A stretch of DNA of 32,099 bases from an uncultured Erysipelotrichaceae bacterium (GCA_902793315.1 CADBCT010000005.1:1-32099), one strand, 5' to 3'. Numbered from the stretch's first letter, positions 23,735-31,669 are shown. Notes: a model not told the origin generated them from the sequence alone. Program-made: numbers and translations.

Positions 23735-24988
23735 ATGGAGAAATTTTATATGCAAGATTCGCAAGAAAAGAAACAAAGAAAAATTTTACAAAGAAAGGTT
23801 GATTTTACAGTAGCTCTATCTGTAGTTGTAGCTGCATTTGCACTATTCTCAATTGCATCTTTTGGTATTATTAATAATCAAAAAGATACAGTTAGTTATG
23901 CTGCTCCAGCTGAAGGATTTAATGCTGTAGTACTTACTCCTGATGAAGGTGTTATGGGATTAGTTGGTTATGGTGGAACAGATGCTGATCCAGAAGGATT
24001 AAATGTTCCGTTATACTATATGAATTCAGCTAATTCAGCTAATCGTGTATTTTGTGTAGAGCTTCGTAAGAGTATTGAGGGTGGAGAAAATTATACTAAG
24101 AATGGTATAGCTAATGATGCAGGATTACTTTATATTTTAAAGAATACTATGGCAAATAAAAAATCATTTACTGAATATAAAGGAGATTATGCTGAATATG
24201 TTGAGGTTTGGGCTACTCAAGCTGCAATTTGGTTATATTTAGCAGAAAAATATCCAAGTGTAGAAGTATATCAATTTTATGGTAAGGACGATGCTAATGC
24301 ACCACATTTAACTGATGATCCAGATAGTATGGTACTTGATACAAAAAATGGATTATTAACTACTACTAAAATTCAGTTCCATGGCGGAGAACATTCAGGA
24401 GACTTCATTAGTATTCCTGGTGTAGCTGCTAAGGTTAGAGCTTTAGTTGATCAAGCTATGAAAGCTACTGATCCAGCAACTCCTACTTTGACTTTATCTG
24501 CTAGTGATCAACTTTCAAAAACAGCTGATGGAAAATTCTATCAAACATCATTAATTAATGTTACTGGAAGTCCAGCTGATGCTTTAAAGAGTTATGACAT
24601 CTCTTCAGTAACTGGAATAGATGGTGTTAGAATTGTTGATGAAAATGGTAAAGAATTAGCACTTAAGAATATTGCTGCTGGTAAAAAATTCTATGTAAGA
24701 ATTCCAGTTAACAAAGTTACTGAAAAAACTCAAACTGTAAAAGTACTTGTTGATGGACACTTTACTATGCCTGTAGGTGTTTACTATACGCATGAAGGTA
24801 CTCAAAAATTAATTCTTCTAGATGAAGAAGAAAAACCAGATCAAAAGGGTATTGATTTTGATATCGTTGGAGTTCCTGATACTGGAATGAATGCTGCCCA
24901 AACAATTTACTTTATCGGTTTAATAGTATTGCTTTGTGGTGTAGGAATTGTTTATGCAAATACGAAACCTGTTGAAAGTAAACAATAA
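23735..24988 (+). CDS. Thioester-domain (TQXA) surface adhesin with sorting signal
   Basis: A 417-aa secreted wall-anchored protein. A positively charged head and a hydrophobic helix (about 24-46) form the signal peptide. The thioester domain follows: Cys107 in RVFCVEL and Gln162 in TQAAIW, the pair that forms an internal Cys-Gln thioester in Gram-positive adhesins and lets them bind host surfaces covalently. The rest is beta-rich (about 250-375). The end is a sorting signal, VPDTG (380-384), a membrane helix and a weakly charged tail; the motif differs from LPxTG at the first position. The sortase gene overlaps its 3' end. The codons are better balanced and less A/T-bound than in neighbours, as in highly expressed genes. 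Confidence 0.85.
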   Translation: MEKFYMQDSQEKKQRKILQRKVDFTVALSVVVAAFALFSIASFGIINNQKDTVSYAAPAEGFNAVVLTPDEGVMGLVGYGGTDADPEGLNVPLYYMNSANSANRVFCVELRKSIEGGENYTKNGIANDAGLLYILKNTMANKKSFTEYKGDYAEYVEVWATQAAIWLYLAEKYPSVEVYQFYGKDDANAPHLTDDPDSMVLDTKNGLLTTTKIQFHGGEHSGDFISIPGVAAKVRALVDQAMKATDPATPTLTLSASDQLSKTADGKFYQTSLINVTGSPADALKSYDISSVTGIDGVRIVDENGKELALKNIAAGKKFYVRIPVNKVTEKTQTVKVLVDGHFTMPVGVYYTHEGTQKLILLDEEEKPDQKGIDFDIVGVPDTGMNAAQTIYFIGLIVLLCGVGIVYANTKPVESKQ

Positions 24989-25631
24989 AATAAAAAAGAG
25001 CCATACATTACTGATTGGCTCTTTACTTATTTTTATAGGAGCTATCTCATTAACTTGGAATTATCTTGAAAAGATGAGAGATGAAGTCTATTCTGATATG
25101 AAGATAAAAATGATGGATAAAGATATTCCTAAAAATGTTACTAATGGTGATGTTGTAGATACTGCTCCTGTTGCAGACAATGTAGCTCCTAAACAGGAAA
25201 ATAAACAACCACAATATTATGAGATTGATTATAGTAAGTATACAGGTGTTTTAGAAATACCTAAAATAGGTTTAAAAAGAGGGTTTTATAACGTAGGTAA
25301 TCGTTATAATAATATTGAATATAATGTTACCATGGTTTCTGGGTCTAATCTACCTGATGTAGTGAATGGTAATTTAATATTAATGGCTCATTCTGGGGAT
25401 GCCTACATATCATATTTTGCTTATTTATATCGTTTAAATATTGGTGATATGGCATATGTTACATATGCTGGTAGAAAATATCAATATAAGATTGTTAATA
25501 TTTATGAGGTACCGAAGAATGGAATTGTTACAATAAGAAGGAATAAAAGTAGAACAACTTTGACTATGATTACATGTACGAAAAACAATGATCATACTCA
25601 AACTGTTTATATATCTGAACTCGTTGGCTAG
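24954..25631 (+). CDS. Sortase, probable partner of the adhesin
   Basis: A 225-aa transpeptidase with an N-terminal membrane anchor (about 19-37) and a sortase fold from about residue 90. The catalytic His146 is in LILMAHSG and Cys208 in LTMITCTKNND. The usual Arg near the C-terminus is not found: the segment reads HTQTVYIS, with Gln216 near the expected place. I start it at ATG 24954 with AGGAA six bases upstream, inside the adhesin gene, giving a 35-base overlap. A terminator-like hairpin lies within its first codons. It most likely attaches the adhesin at its VPDTG motif. The class cannot be fixed by eye. Confidence 0.88.
   Translation: MQIRNLLKVNNKIKKSHTLLIGSLLIFIGAISLTWNYLEKMRDEVYSDMKIKMMDKDIPKNVTNGDVVDTAPVADNVAPKQENKQPQYYEIDYSKYTGVLEIPKIGLKRGFYNVGNRYNNIEYNVTMVSGSNLPDVVNGNLILMAHSGDAYISYFAYLYRLNIGDMAYVTYAGRKYQYKIVNIYEVPKNGIVTIRRNKSRTTLTMITCTKNNDHTQTVYISELVG
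24995..25031 (+). terminator. Terminator-like hairpin inside the sortase start
   Basis: AAAGAGCCA (24995-25003) pairs with TGGCTCTTT (25016-25024) around a 12-base loop, followed by ACTTATTTTT. It starts seven bases after the adhesin stop. It may act as a partial terminator so that less sortase than adhesin is made. Confidence 0.55.
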
Positions 25632-25645
25632 AAGAAGGTGATAGT

Positions 25646-26221
25646 ATGAACTTATCATTATTAGAGAAATTGGGGATAATTTTTAAGTATATATTCTCCT
25701 CATTTCTTTCTATTGAAATGTTTGTACTTAGTCTTCTTTTATTTGTTATTTTAATTGTTAACTTAAAGAAAGATAATGAATTAGTTCAAATGATAGCTAT
25801 AGGTATTTATATAGGATTTATAATTGGTATTTTAATTAGTTATAGTACTTATGTTAAAACTTGTGTTAATTCCTTTGTAAAAGCTATTATGAACTATGTT
25901 TATTTCCCTTCTACTATTGTTTACTTCTTTATAATACTATTTGTTACAGTAATGATTTTGTATACATTATTTAGTAAACAGTTAACTATTTTTAAGAAGA
26001 TTATCAATTATGCTTTCTTTAGTATTTTATACTTCTTCTTTATGGCCTTTATAGCTTTAGCTGCATATGATTCTGTAGACTTAGTAGATGTTGCAATACT
26101 ATATCAAAATGAAACAATTCTTTCATTAGTTCAAATAAGTAATTTAATTTTGCTTATTTGGGCTTTATTTACAGGGTTCTATCATTTATATAAGTATTTT
26201 AAGAAAAGATGCAATGAATAG
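25646..26221 (+). CDS. Multi-spanning membrane protein of the sortase operon
   Basis: A 191-aa, very hydrophobic protein with about five membrane helices (roughly 10-38, 45-65, 82-108, 120-142 and 157-180) and few charged residues. I know no family for it. It follows the sortase by 14 bases with AAGGTGAT before its ATG and ends the operon. It might help secretion, hold the sortase, or serve adhesin assembly; none of this can be shown from sequence. Confidence 0.78.
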   Translation: MNLSLLEKLGIIFKYIFSSFLSIEMFVLSLLLFVILIVNLKKDNELVQMIAIGIYIGFIIGILISYSTYVKTCVNSFVKAIMNYVYFPSTIVYFFIILFVTVMILYTLFSKQLTIFKKIINYAFFSILYFFFMAFIALAAYDSVDLVDVAILYQNETILSLVQISNLILLIWALFTGFYHLYKYFKKRCNE

Positions 26222-26231
26222 CATCTTTTTT
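26204..26231 (+). terminator. Terminator of the adhesin operon
   Basis: AAAAGATGC (26204-26212) pairs with GCATCTTTT (26221-26229), then Ts. It overlaps the stop codon of the membrane-protein gene. Confidence 0.8.
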
Positions 26232-26273
26232 ATTGAAACAAAAGTATATTTATTATCAACACATGAAGTTTAG

Positions 26274-26555
26274 GAAGATGTAGATGGCCATACTTCAAGC
26301 GGAATAGATTACTATGACACAACATATAATAATACAAGACAATTAGATTATTATAGTGCACAAAATGTAACAACAAGTAGTTACTCAGGAGCAATTAAAC
26401 AGTATAATGGTTCAAACGAGTGGTGGTGGTTTCGCTCACCTAATTCTCGCTATAGCACAAGCTCTGATTTCTTCGGTGTGTATTTGGATGGTGGTTGGAA
26501 CGCCAACGAATCTAATTTTACTAATGGAGTTTCGCCAGCTTTCCGAATTGGTTAA
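26274..26555 (+). pseudogene. Start-less C-terminal fragment of a DUF6273-like protein
   Basis: This fills most of the 355-base gap between 26222 and 26576. One frame is open for 93 codons, from just after a TAG at 26271 to TAA at 26553. It has no ATG, GTG or TTG near its beginning and no ribosome-binding site. The translation runs VDGHTSSGIDYYD, then QYNGSNEWWWFRSPNSRY and DFFGVYLDGGW, and ends NGVSPAFRIG. The WWxRSP, G-x-V-x-x-D-G and G-V-x-P-A-F-R-I marks are those of the C-terminal module (DUF6273-like) found in large surface proteins of gut Firmicutes. Codons such as CGC, TCG, AAC and GCC make it less A/T-rich than the genes around it. It is either a decayed gene end or a silent cassette. 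The family call is from memory of the pattern. Confidence 0.65.
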
Positions 26556-26556
26556 A

Positions 26557-26578
26557 AAAAGGAGTTTTAACTCCTTTT
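26557..26578 (-). terminator. Terminator of the VanY-like gene
   Basis: AAAAGGAGTT (26557-26566), TT, AACTCCTTTT (26569-26578). On the minus strand it leads into a run of Ts. The right arm overlaps the vanY stop. Confidence 0.8.
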
Positions 26579-27506
26579 AATGTGTTGCAATATATTCCTC
26601 TAATGATATTTTGTGTTCTTTAATATATTTAGCTATATTCTTTCCTACATATCTGTAGTGCCATGATTCATAGATATATCCTGTTTCATTTTCTTTATCT
26701 TTAGGGAACCTTAGAATAAATCCATATTCATGAGCATGTTTTTGCATCCATTCAAATTCTTCTGTTTCTTCAAAATTAGTATAGTTTTCTTCTTCATTAT
26801 AGACATCTACTGCTAAACCAGTTTGATGTTCGGAATGTCCCGGTCTACCAGAATAAGAATCAGCTTTTTCTATTCCATCTTGTCTTTTATAACGATTATA
26901 TAAACTTACTTGGTAGTTATAACTTCTATATGTAGACATAGCTACTATTTTTAAATTTTCTTTAGCTGCAGATTTTGCCATATCTTCAAAAGCAACTTTT
27001 GCTTCACTAACTAAACGCATACCTGATAAAGCATATCTAGTACTTATTTTTTCTAAATTATTTGGAATATAATCTTTATCTAAATAATAATACTTGTTCA
27101 CTAAAATATTAGTTTTATTTAGGTTAATAGCTTCGGTTATATCTTCATATGGTGTTAGGTCTAAATTCATATTTACATCTTTTATAACTTGTATAGTATC
27201 TAGTTTTGAATTACTTTTTTTATAAGCTAAATATCTATCAATATTATCTTTTTTAAAGTAAGTAATTTTTTGATCGATATTATCTAATTCTTGCAACTTC
27301 TTTTCATAATTAGTTGCTTTTTTTGTAGTTGTCACTTTCTTTATTTTCTCTTCCTTTTCAACAACTTCTTTTTTTGGTGTAGTAATGACTTTATATACTA
27401 CAAAGCCAATTTCATAGAGACAAAAACTAAAAAGCATAATGAAAAAAATAAAAATTGTGAAGTTTTTCTTTTTGATTTTTACTTTTCTTTTCATAGTAGT
27501 CCCCAT
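26577..27506 (-). CDS. VanY-like D-alanyl-D-alanine carboxypeptidase
   Basis: A 309-aa membrane-anchored peptidase that trims the terminal D-Ala from peptidoglycan stems. A basic head and one helix (about 15-40) anchor it, followed by a Lys/Thr linker. The VanY domain is at 155-300: zinc ligands His227 and Asp234 in SEHQTGLAVD, catalytic Glu280 and ligand His283 in YESWHYRY. The start at 27506 has AGGTGAT directly before it. It is divergent to the DacA-like gene, which acts on the same bond. With no vanA/vanH it is a housekeeping or remodelling enzyme, not a vancomycin resistance set. Confidence 0.92.
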   Translation of the reverse strand: MGTTMKRKVKIKKKNFTIFIFFIMLFSFCLYEIGFVVYKVITTPKKEVVEKEEKIKKVTTTKKATNYEKKLQELDNIDQKITYFKKDNIDRYLAYKKSNSKLDTIQVIKDVNMNLDLTPYEDITEAINLNKTNILVNKYYYLDKDYIPNNLEKISTRYALSGMRLVSEAKVAFEDMAKSAAKENLKIVAMSTYRSYNYQVSLYNRYKRQDGIEKADSYSGRPGHSEHQTGLAVDVYNEEENYTNFEETEEFEWMQKHAHEYGFILRFPKDKENETGYIYESWHYRYVGKNIAKYIKEHKISLEEYIATH

Positions 27507-27517
27507 ACTATCACCTA

Positions 27518-27526
27518 ATTATATCA
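27518..27526 (-). promoter_or_regulatory. Extended -10 promoter of the VanY-like gene
   Basis: On the minus strand TATGATATAAT: TG at 27526-27525 and TATAAT at 27523-27518. Between 27527 and 27580 I see no convincing plus-strand promoter for the DacA-like gene. Confidence 0.65.
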
Positions 27527-27594
27527 TAGCATTAAAATCTCTATTTTATGAATAAAAGTTAATAACTTTACATAAAAAAACATAGGAGGTATGT

Positions 27595-28731
27595 ATGAAG
27601 AAAATACTATTTATAATAATTATATTGTTATGTCCTATACGTGTATTTGCAGAAGAATTAATACCTAATTCTACTAGTGGAATATTAATTGAAGCTAATA
27701 GTGGTAAGATAATTTTTGAAAAAGAAATAAATAAAGAAGTTAGTGTAGCTTCGATGACTAAGATGGTTGCTCAAATCATTATCTTAGAAGAAATTAAAGC
27801 TAAACATATTAAATGGGATGATATAGCAACAGTTAGTAAGAATGCTAGTGATATGGGAGGAAGTCAAATATACTTAGAACAAGGTGAAAAAATAACTTTA
27901 GAAGACTTAATGAAAGGGATAAGCGTAGCTAGTGGAAATGATGCGACTGTAGCTATGGCTGAATATATTAGTGGAAGTGAAGAAAAGTTTGTTAAAAGAA
28001 TGAATGAGAAAGTAAAGGATTTAGGTTTAGTTCATACACATTTTACTAACTGTACTGGGTTGGATGAAAAAAATCATTATTCTAGTGCTTATGATATGGC
28101 TATGATTGCTAGAGAATTAGTAGTTAATTATCCAGAAATATTAAAATTTTCTTCTATTTATGAGGATTATCTTAGAGAAAATACTAATAAGAAATTTTGG
28201 TTAGTTAATACTAATAAATTAATTGCTGGATATGAAGGAACTGATGGTTTGAAAACTGGGCATACTGATGATGCAGGTTACTGTTTAGCTGCTACTACTA
28301 AGAGAAATAATGTTAGATTAATTGCCATTGTCTTGGGTGAAAAAGAAAGTAAAATTAGAAATAAAGAAACTATGGAATTACTAGATTATGGTTTTAATAA
28401 TATTAAAGTAAAGACATTGAAGAAAAAAGGAGTTTTAATTGATAGAAGAATAGTTAATAAAGCAGATAAGAATTATGTGGATATTATTTTAAAAGAAGAT
28501 TTAAATGTAGTAGAAGATTTAGAAGATAATAATAAATATAAATATGAGATAGAAATTGATAATATTAATGTTCCTATTTCAGCTAATACTCCTATAGGAG
28601 AAATTATAGTTAAAAACAATTCTAAAGTAATCGCTAAGGAAGAATTAATTACTGCATTTGACTTAAATAAAGTACCATTATTAACTTATTACTTAAATAA
28701 TTTGAAAAATATTATTATTGGTAATTATTAA
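27595..28731 (+). CDS. DacA-like serine D,D-carboxypeptidase (PBP5 type)
   Basis: A 378-aa low-molecular-weight penicillin-binding protein of peptidase family S11. A signal peptide (1-19, ending VFAEE) is followed by the catalytic domain with SMTK (Ser53-Lys56), SGN (113-115) and KTG (220-222), then a beta-rich C-terminal domain (about 265-350). The end (YYLNNLKNIIIGNY) looks like an amphipathic membrane anchor. It removes terminal D-Ala from peptidoglycan. AGGAGG precedes the ATG, the type of binding site the spore genes here use, so a sporulation-specific DacB/DacF role is possible. No terminator is seen after it. Confidence 0.94.
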   Translation: MKKILFIIIILLCPIRVFAEELIPNSTSGILIEANSGKIIFEKEINKEVSVASMTKMVAQIIILEEIKAKHIKWDDIATVSKNASDMGGSQIYLEQGEKITLEDLMKGISVASGNDATVAMAEYISGSEEKFVKRMNEKVKDLGLVHTHFTNCTGLDEKNHYSSAYDMAMIARELVVNYPEILKFSSIYEDYLRENTNKKFWLVNTNKLIAGYEGTDGLKTGHTDDAGYCLAATTKRNNVRLIAIVLGEKESKIRNKETMELLDYGFNNIKVKTLKKKGVLIDRRIVNKADKNYVDIILKEDLNVVEDLEDNNKYKYEIEIDNINVPISANTPIGEIIVKNNSKVIAKEELITAFDLNKVPLLTYYLNNLKNIIIGNY

Positions 28732-28766
28732 AACTTAATTTATATCTTTTTAATCAACTCTATTTT

Positions 28767-28775
28767 TGATATAAT
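28767..28775 (+). promoter_or_regulatory. Extended -10 promoter of the SGNH-VanW pair
   Basis: TG (28767-28768), A, TATAAT (28770-28775). Confidence 0.6.
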
Positions 28776-28804
28776 ACATTTGTATATGAAAAGAGGGTAT
28801 GAGT

Positions 28805-29749
28805 ATGGCTAAAAATAAACCTTATAATATTCCTAGTAAAACAACTAGAAAAGGAACTTTAAAGAAGAAAAATGTTACACGTAAAATTAAAGATACAATA
28901 GAAAATACTACTAAAATTAGAATTGATAAAGATAGATTAAATGATACATCTTCACTAGATACCAGTTTTTTAGAAGGAAGAGTAGATGCTCAAAGTAGAA
29001 GAAAAGTTCTTAATAGTAAATCAAGTAATAAGAAAACTATTGATTTAACTATTCTTCGCAATATTCTACTAATGGTATTATTACTTGTTCTATTGATTAT
29101 AACTGTTTTAGCTCTTATGAAGCATAGTACTAATGAGCCTAAAGAAGAAAAAGTAAAAGAAGTAGAAAAAGAAAAGATAGTTACTAAAATGGATAATAGT
29201 TATTTATTTGTAGGAGATAGTTATGTGAATAATCTTAATTTTGAAGAATTAGATTTTCACTATATTAAAATAAGTGATGATAATTATACTACTGAAGATA
29301 TTCTTAATGATATGGAAACAATTTATAGATATAATCCTTCTCATATATTTATTGAAGTAGGAATGAATGATTTAAAAACTGGGGTAGAAGATAATGAGAT
29401 AGTTACTAATATAAGTGAAATAATTGATGGTATTAAAGAAAATAGACCTTATGCTAAAATATATCTTGAATCAATTTATCCAATTAATACTGAAATGGAA
29501 GAATTTGATCAAGAATCACTACCTAGAAATATTAGTAATGAATATATTATGAATATAAATGATATGTTAAAGGAATTATCTAATGATAAAAAGATTGAAT
29601 ATTTAGATATATATAAAGATTTAGTTGAAGATGAAGAATTAAATACTGAATATACTAATGATGGAGTATCTTTAAATAATACTGGTTATGAAGAGGTATG
29701 GAATTTAATAAGAAAAGTAGTTGATAAAAATGGTGGTAAAAAGAATTGA
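28805..29749 (+). CDS. Membrane-anchored SGNH/GDSL-hydrolase-like protein
   Basis: A 314-aa protein: a basic, Thr/Lys-rich cytoplasmic part (1-80), one membrane helix (about 84-105), a Lys/Glu stalk, then an SGNH domain outside (130-310). Block I is FVGDSYV (Ser139), block III is IEVGMND (Asn188), and block V should be DxxH but reads DGVSLN: Asp286 with Ser289 in place of the catalytic His. The domain may bind rather than cleave, or use another base. Relatives act as peptidoglycan or polysaccharide O-acetyl esterases. ATG 28805 is preferred to 28799 because AGAGGG lies seven bases before it. The downstream VanW gene overlaps its 3' end. Confidence 0.82.
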   Translation: MAKNKPYNIPSKTTRKGTLKKKNVTRKIKDTIENTTKIRIDKDRLNDTSSLDTSFLEGRVDAQSRRKVLNSKSSNKKTIDLTILRNILLMVLLLVLLIITVLALMKHSTNEPKEEKVKEVEKEKIVTKMDNSYLFVGDSYVNNLNFEELDFHYIKISDDNYTTEDILNDMETIYRYNPSHIFIEVGMNDLKTGVEDNEIVTNISEIIDGIKENRPYAKIYLESIYPINTEMEEFDQESLPRNISNEYIMNINDMLKELSNDKKIEYLDIYKDLVEDEELNTEYTNDGVSLNNTGYEEVWNLIRKVVDKNGGKKN

Positions 29750-30965
29750 TAAAAAAACTAAACTGATTAGTTTAATTACACTTTTAGTAATTCTTGTATT
29801 AGCCTATGTCCTTTTAATAGTTTTAAATATTGGAGCAATAAACAAATATAATAGTAGTATATTGCCAAGTATGTATTTAGAAGACCTAGATTTATCAGAT
29901 TATAGTTATAAACAGGCTAGAGAAAGAATTGTGTACTATAACGATAATATTTTAACTAAAGTAGTTAAGTTTAAAGTTAATGAAAGTGAATATGAATATC
30001 CGATACGGGATATTGGATTAACTATTGATGTTGATAAGAGTCTTGAACAAATTAAAAAATATCAAGAAAGTTTAAGTTTTAATGAAAAATTAATGGCTAT
30101 GCATGGTACAACTAAGAAAGACTTTAATTTTATTTATAAGTCAGATATTGGTAAACTAACTGAAGCAATTAATGCTTTAAAAGTAAAGGTTGATAGACCT
30201 GCTGTTAATGGGCATTTTGAAACTTCTGGAAATGTTTATTATGTTAAAGGGGTATCTGGTTATAATTTAAATGTTAATAAGAGTGTTGAGGCAATTAGTG
30301 AAAGTATTAATACTGAATATCATGATGGAATAGTAGTTGATTTAGTAGGTGATACTATAGCAGCTTCTGGTAATGATAGTTACTTAAGTATTGATACTAT
30401 GACTTCATCGTTCGTAACTGATTTTATGCCAAATACTTATTTGCGAAATATAAATTTAAATACTGCTTTAGGCTATATTAATGGGACTGTTGTAGAACCT
30501 GGAGAAATATTCTCATATTGTAATAAAGCTGGACCTTTTGATAAAGCTGGTTATGTATTTTATTATGAATTTGTAGGTAATGGAGTTTGTCAGATAGCTA
30601 CTACAACTTATAATGCAGCTCTTTTAGGAGGATTAGAGATAGTTAAGAGATATCCTCATGATAAAAAGAGTTTATATGTTGCTGGAGGATTAGATGCTAC
30701 TGTAGCTAGTTATTCAAGTGGTTGGTGTGTAGATATGCAATTTAAAAATACTTATAAATATCCAATTTATATAAAAGCATATTCTTATAATGGAGAAGCT
30801 CATGTAGAGTTCTGGTCTAATAGTAATGCTAAAGAAGGTAAAACGTATAGTACTTCTTCAGAACAGATAGGTAGAAGAGGATATAGATCTTATCTACATA
30901 CATATAAAGATGGAAAAGAAATAGATGTACATGAAATTGCTACTACTTGGTATTTAAAAGACTAA
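29730..30965 (+). CDS. VanW-family protein
   Basis: A 411-aa envelope protein with a basic head and a membrane helix (about 12-36). The outside part has a peptidoglycan-binding-like domain at 45-200 (FKVNESEYEYPIRDIGLTID) and the VanW domain from about 230 to 370: NINLNTALGYINGTVVEPGE, FSYCNKAGPF, GNGVCQIATTTYNAALLGGLEIV, LDATV. The biochemical role of VanW proteins is unknown, though they occur beside cell-wall genes. The start is uncertain; ATG 29730 and GTG 29733 are possible and both overlap the SGNH gene by about 20 bases, which implies coupling. No strong ribosome-binding site is visible. Confidence 0.92.
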   Translation: MVVKRIDKKTKLISLITLLVILVLAYVLLIVLNIGAINKYNSSILPSMYLEDLDLSDYSYKQARERIVYYNDNILTKVVKFKVNESEYEYPIRDIGLTIDVDKSLEQIKKYQESLSFNEKLMAMHGTTKKDFNFIYKSDIGKLTEAINALKVKVDRPAVNGHFETSGNVYYVKGVSGYNLNVNKSVEAISESINTEYHDGIVVDLVGDTIAASGNDSYLSIDTMTSSFVTDFMPNTYLRNINLNTALGYINGTVVEPGEIFSYCNKAGPFDKAGYVFYYEFVGNGVCQIATTTYNAALLGGLEIVKRYPHDKKSLYVAGGLDATVASYSSGWCVDMQFKNTYKYPIYIKAYSYNGEAHVEFWSNSNAKEGKTYSTSSEQIGRRGYRSYLHTYKDGKEIDVHEIATTWYLKD

Positions 30966-30992
30966 AAAAAGTTCTAGAAATAGAACTTTTAA
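30964..30992. terminator. Bidirectional terminator (VanW / lipoprotein)
   Basis: AAAAGTTCTA (30967-30976), loop GAAA, TAGAACTTTT (30981-30990). The VanW stop lies at its left edge, the lipoprotein stop at its right edge. Confidence 0.85.
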
Positions 30993-31654
30993 TTTGTATT
31001 AATAATTAAGTTAGAATAAGAATTACCTCGGTATTCATTATTTAAAAAGTCATCTTCACTATCATAAGTAAAAGCAGTTAATTCAATACTTTTTATTTCA
31101 CTACATTGATAAGCTGCTTGTATTTTAATAGCTGTAAATAAAGAATTTTGATTATAATCGCTAGATTCAAGGTGTGAATAGAAAGATTTTCCTCTATTTA
31201 TATAGTCATCATATAAATAATTCATTAAATATTCCCAATGTTTAAAAGTATCATCAGGACTAAATATATTATATGAAGTTACTTGATCATTCTTTAAAGT
31301 ATATTTAATATTAAATCCTTGTTTTATATCTTTATACTTAATCCATTCATTATAAAATGATTCACCAAAGCTTTTATTTAAAGTAATATTATTTTCATTA
31401 GATAAATAGATTTGAAAAGTACCAATATCTTCTTCAACATTTAAGTGTTTTGTTATTGTAGATAGTTTTATTAATGTATTATTTTCTAATTTATAAATAC
31501 CAATTGGGGTATTGTTTAAGTCTTTATAGATATCTTTTTTTTCAGTAACTTTAGGTGTAGTTTTAGGAGTTGTTTCTTGCTCCTTATTAGTTTCTTTATA
31601 ACAGCCAGTTAATATTAAAGAAAAAATTGTTAATAATAAGAATAGTTTTTTCAT
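30989..31654 (-). CDS. Unknown lipoprotein
   Basis: A 221-aa lipoprotein: signal peptide MKKLFLLLTIFSLILTGC with Cys18 as the lipid site, a Thr/Lys/Glu linker (25-45), and a mostly polar domain with no known motif. I start it at 31654, with GGTGATT just upstream; a longer reading would reach into the promoter. It is a single-gene unit that converges with the VanW gene and is divergent from spoVS. The function is unknown. Confidence 0.82.
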   Translation of the reverse strand: MKKLFLLLTIFSLILTGCYKETNKEQETTPKTTPKVTEKKDIYKDLNNTPIGIYKLENNTLIKLSTITKHLNVEEDIGTFQIYLSNENNITLNKSFGESFYNEWIKYKDIKQGFNIKYTLKNDQVTSYNIFSPDDTFKHWEYLMNYLYDDYINRGKSFYSHLESSDYNQNSLFTAIKIQAAYQCSEIKSIELTAFTYDSEDDFLNNEYRGNSYSNLIINTN

Positions 31655-31669
31655 ACAATCACCACTTAA

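Noticed and set aside
26274-26555. Variable repeat of a diversity-generating retroelement
   Set aside because: The module has a Trp-rich C-terminal pattern, but no reverse transcriptase and no template repeat are in the window.
26577-30965. Vancomycin resistance cluster
   Set aside because: VanY- and VanW-like genes are present, but the core vanH, vanA-type ligase and vanX are absent; these are common housekeeping envelope genes.
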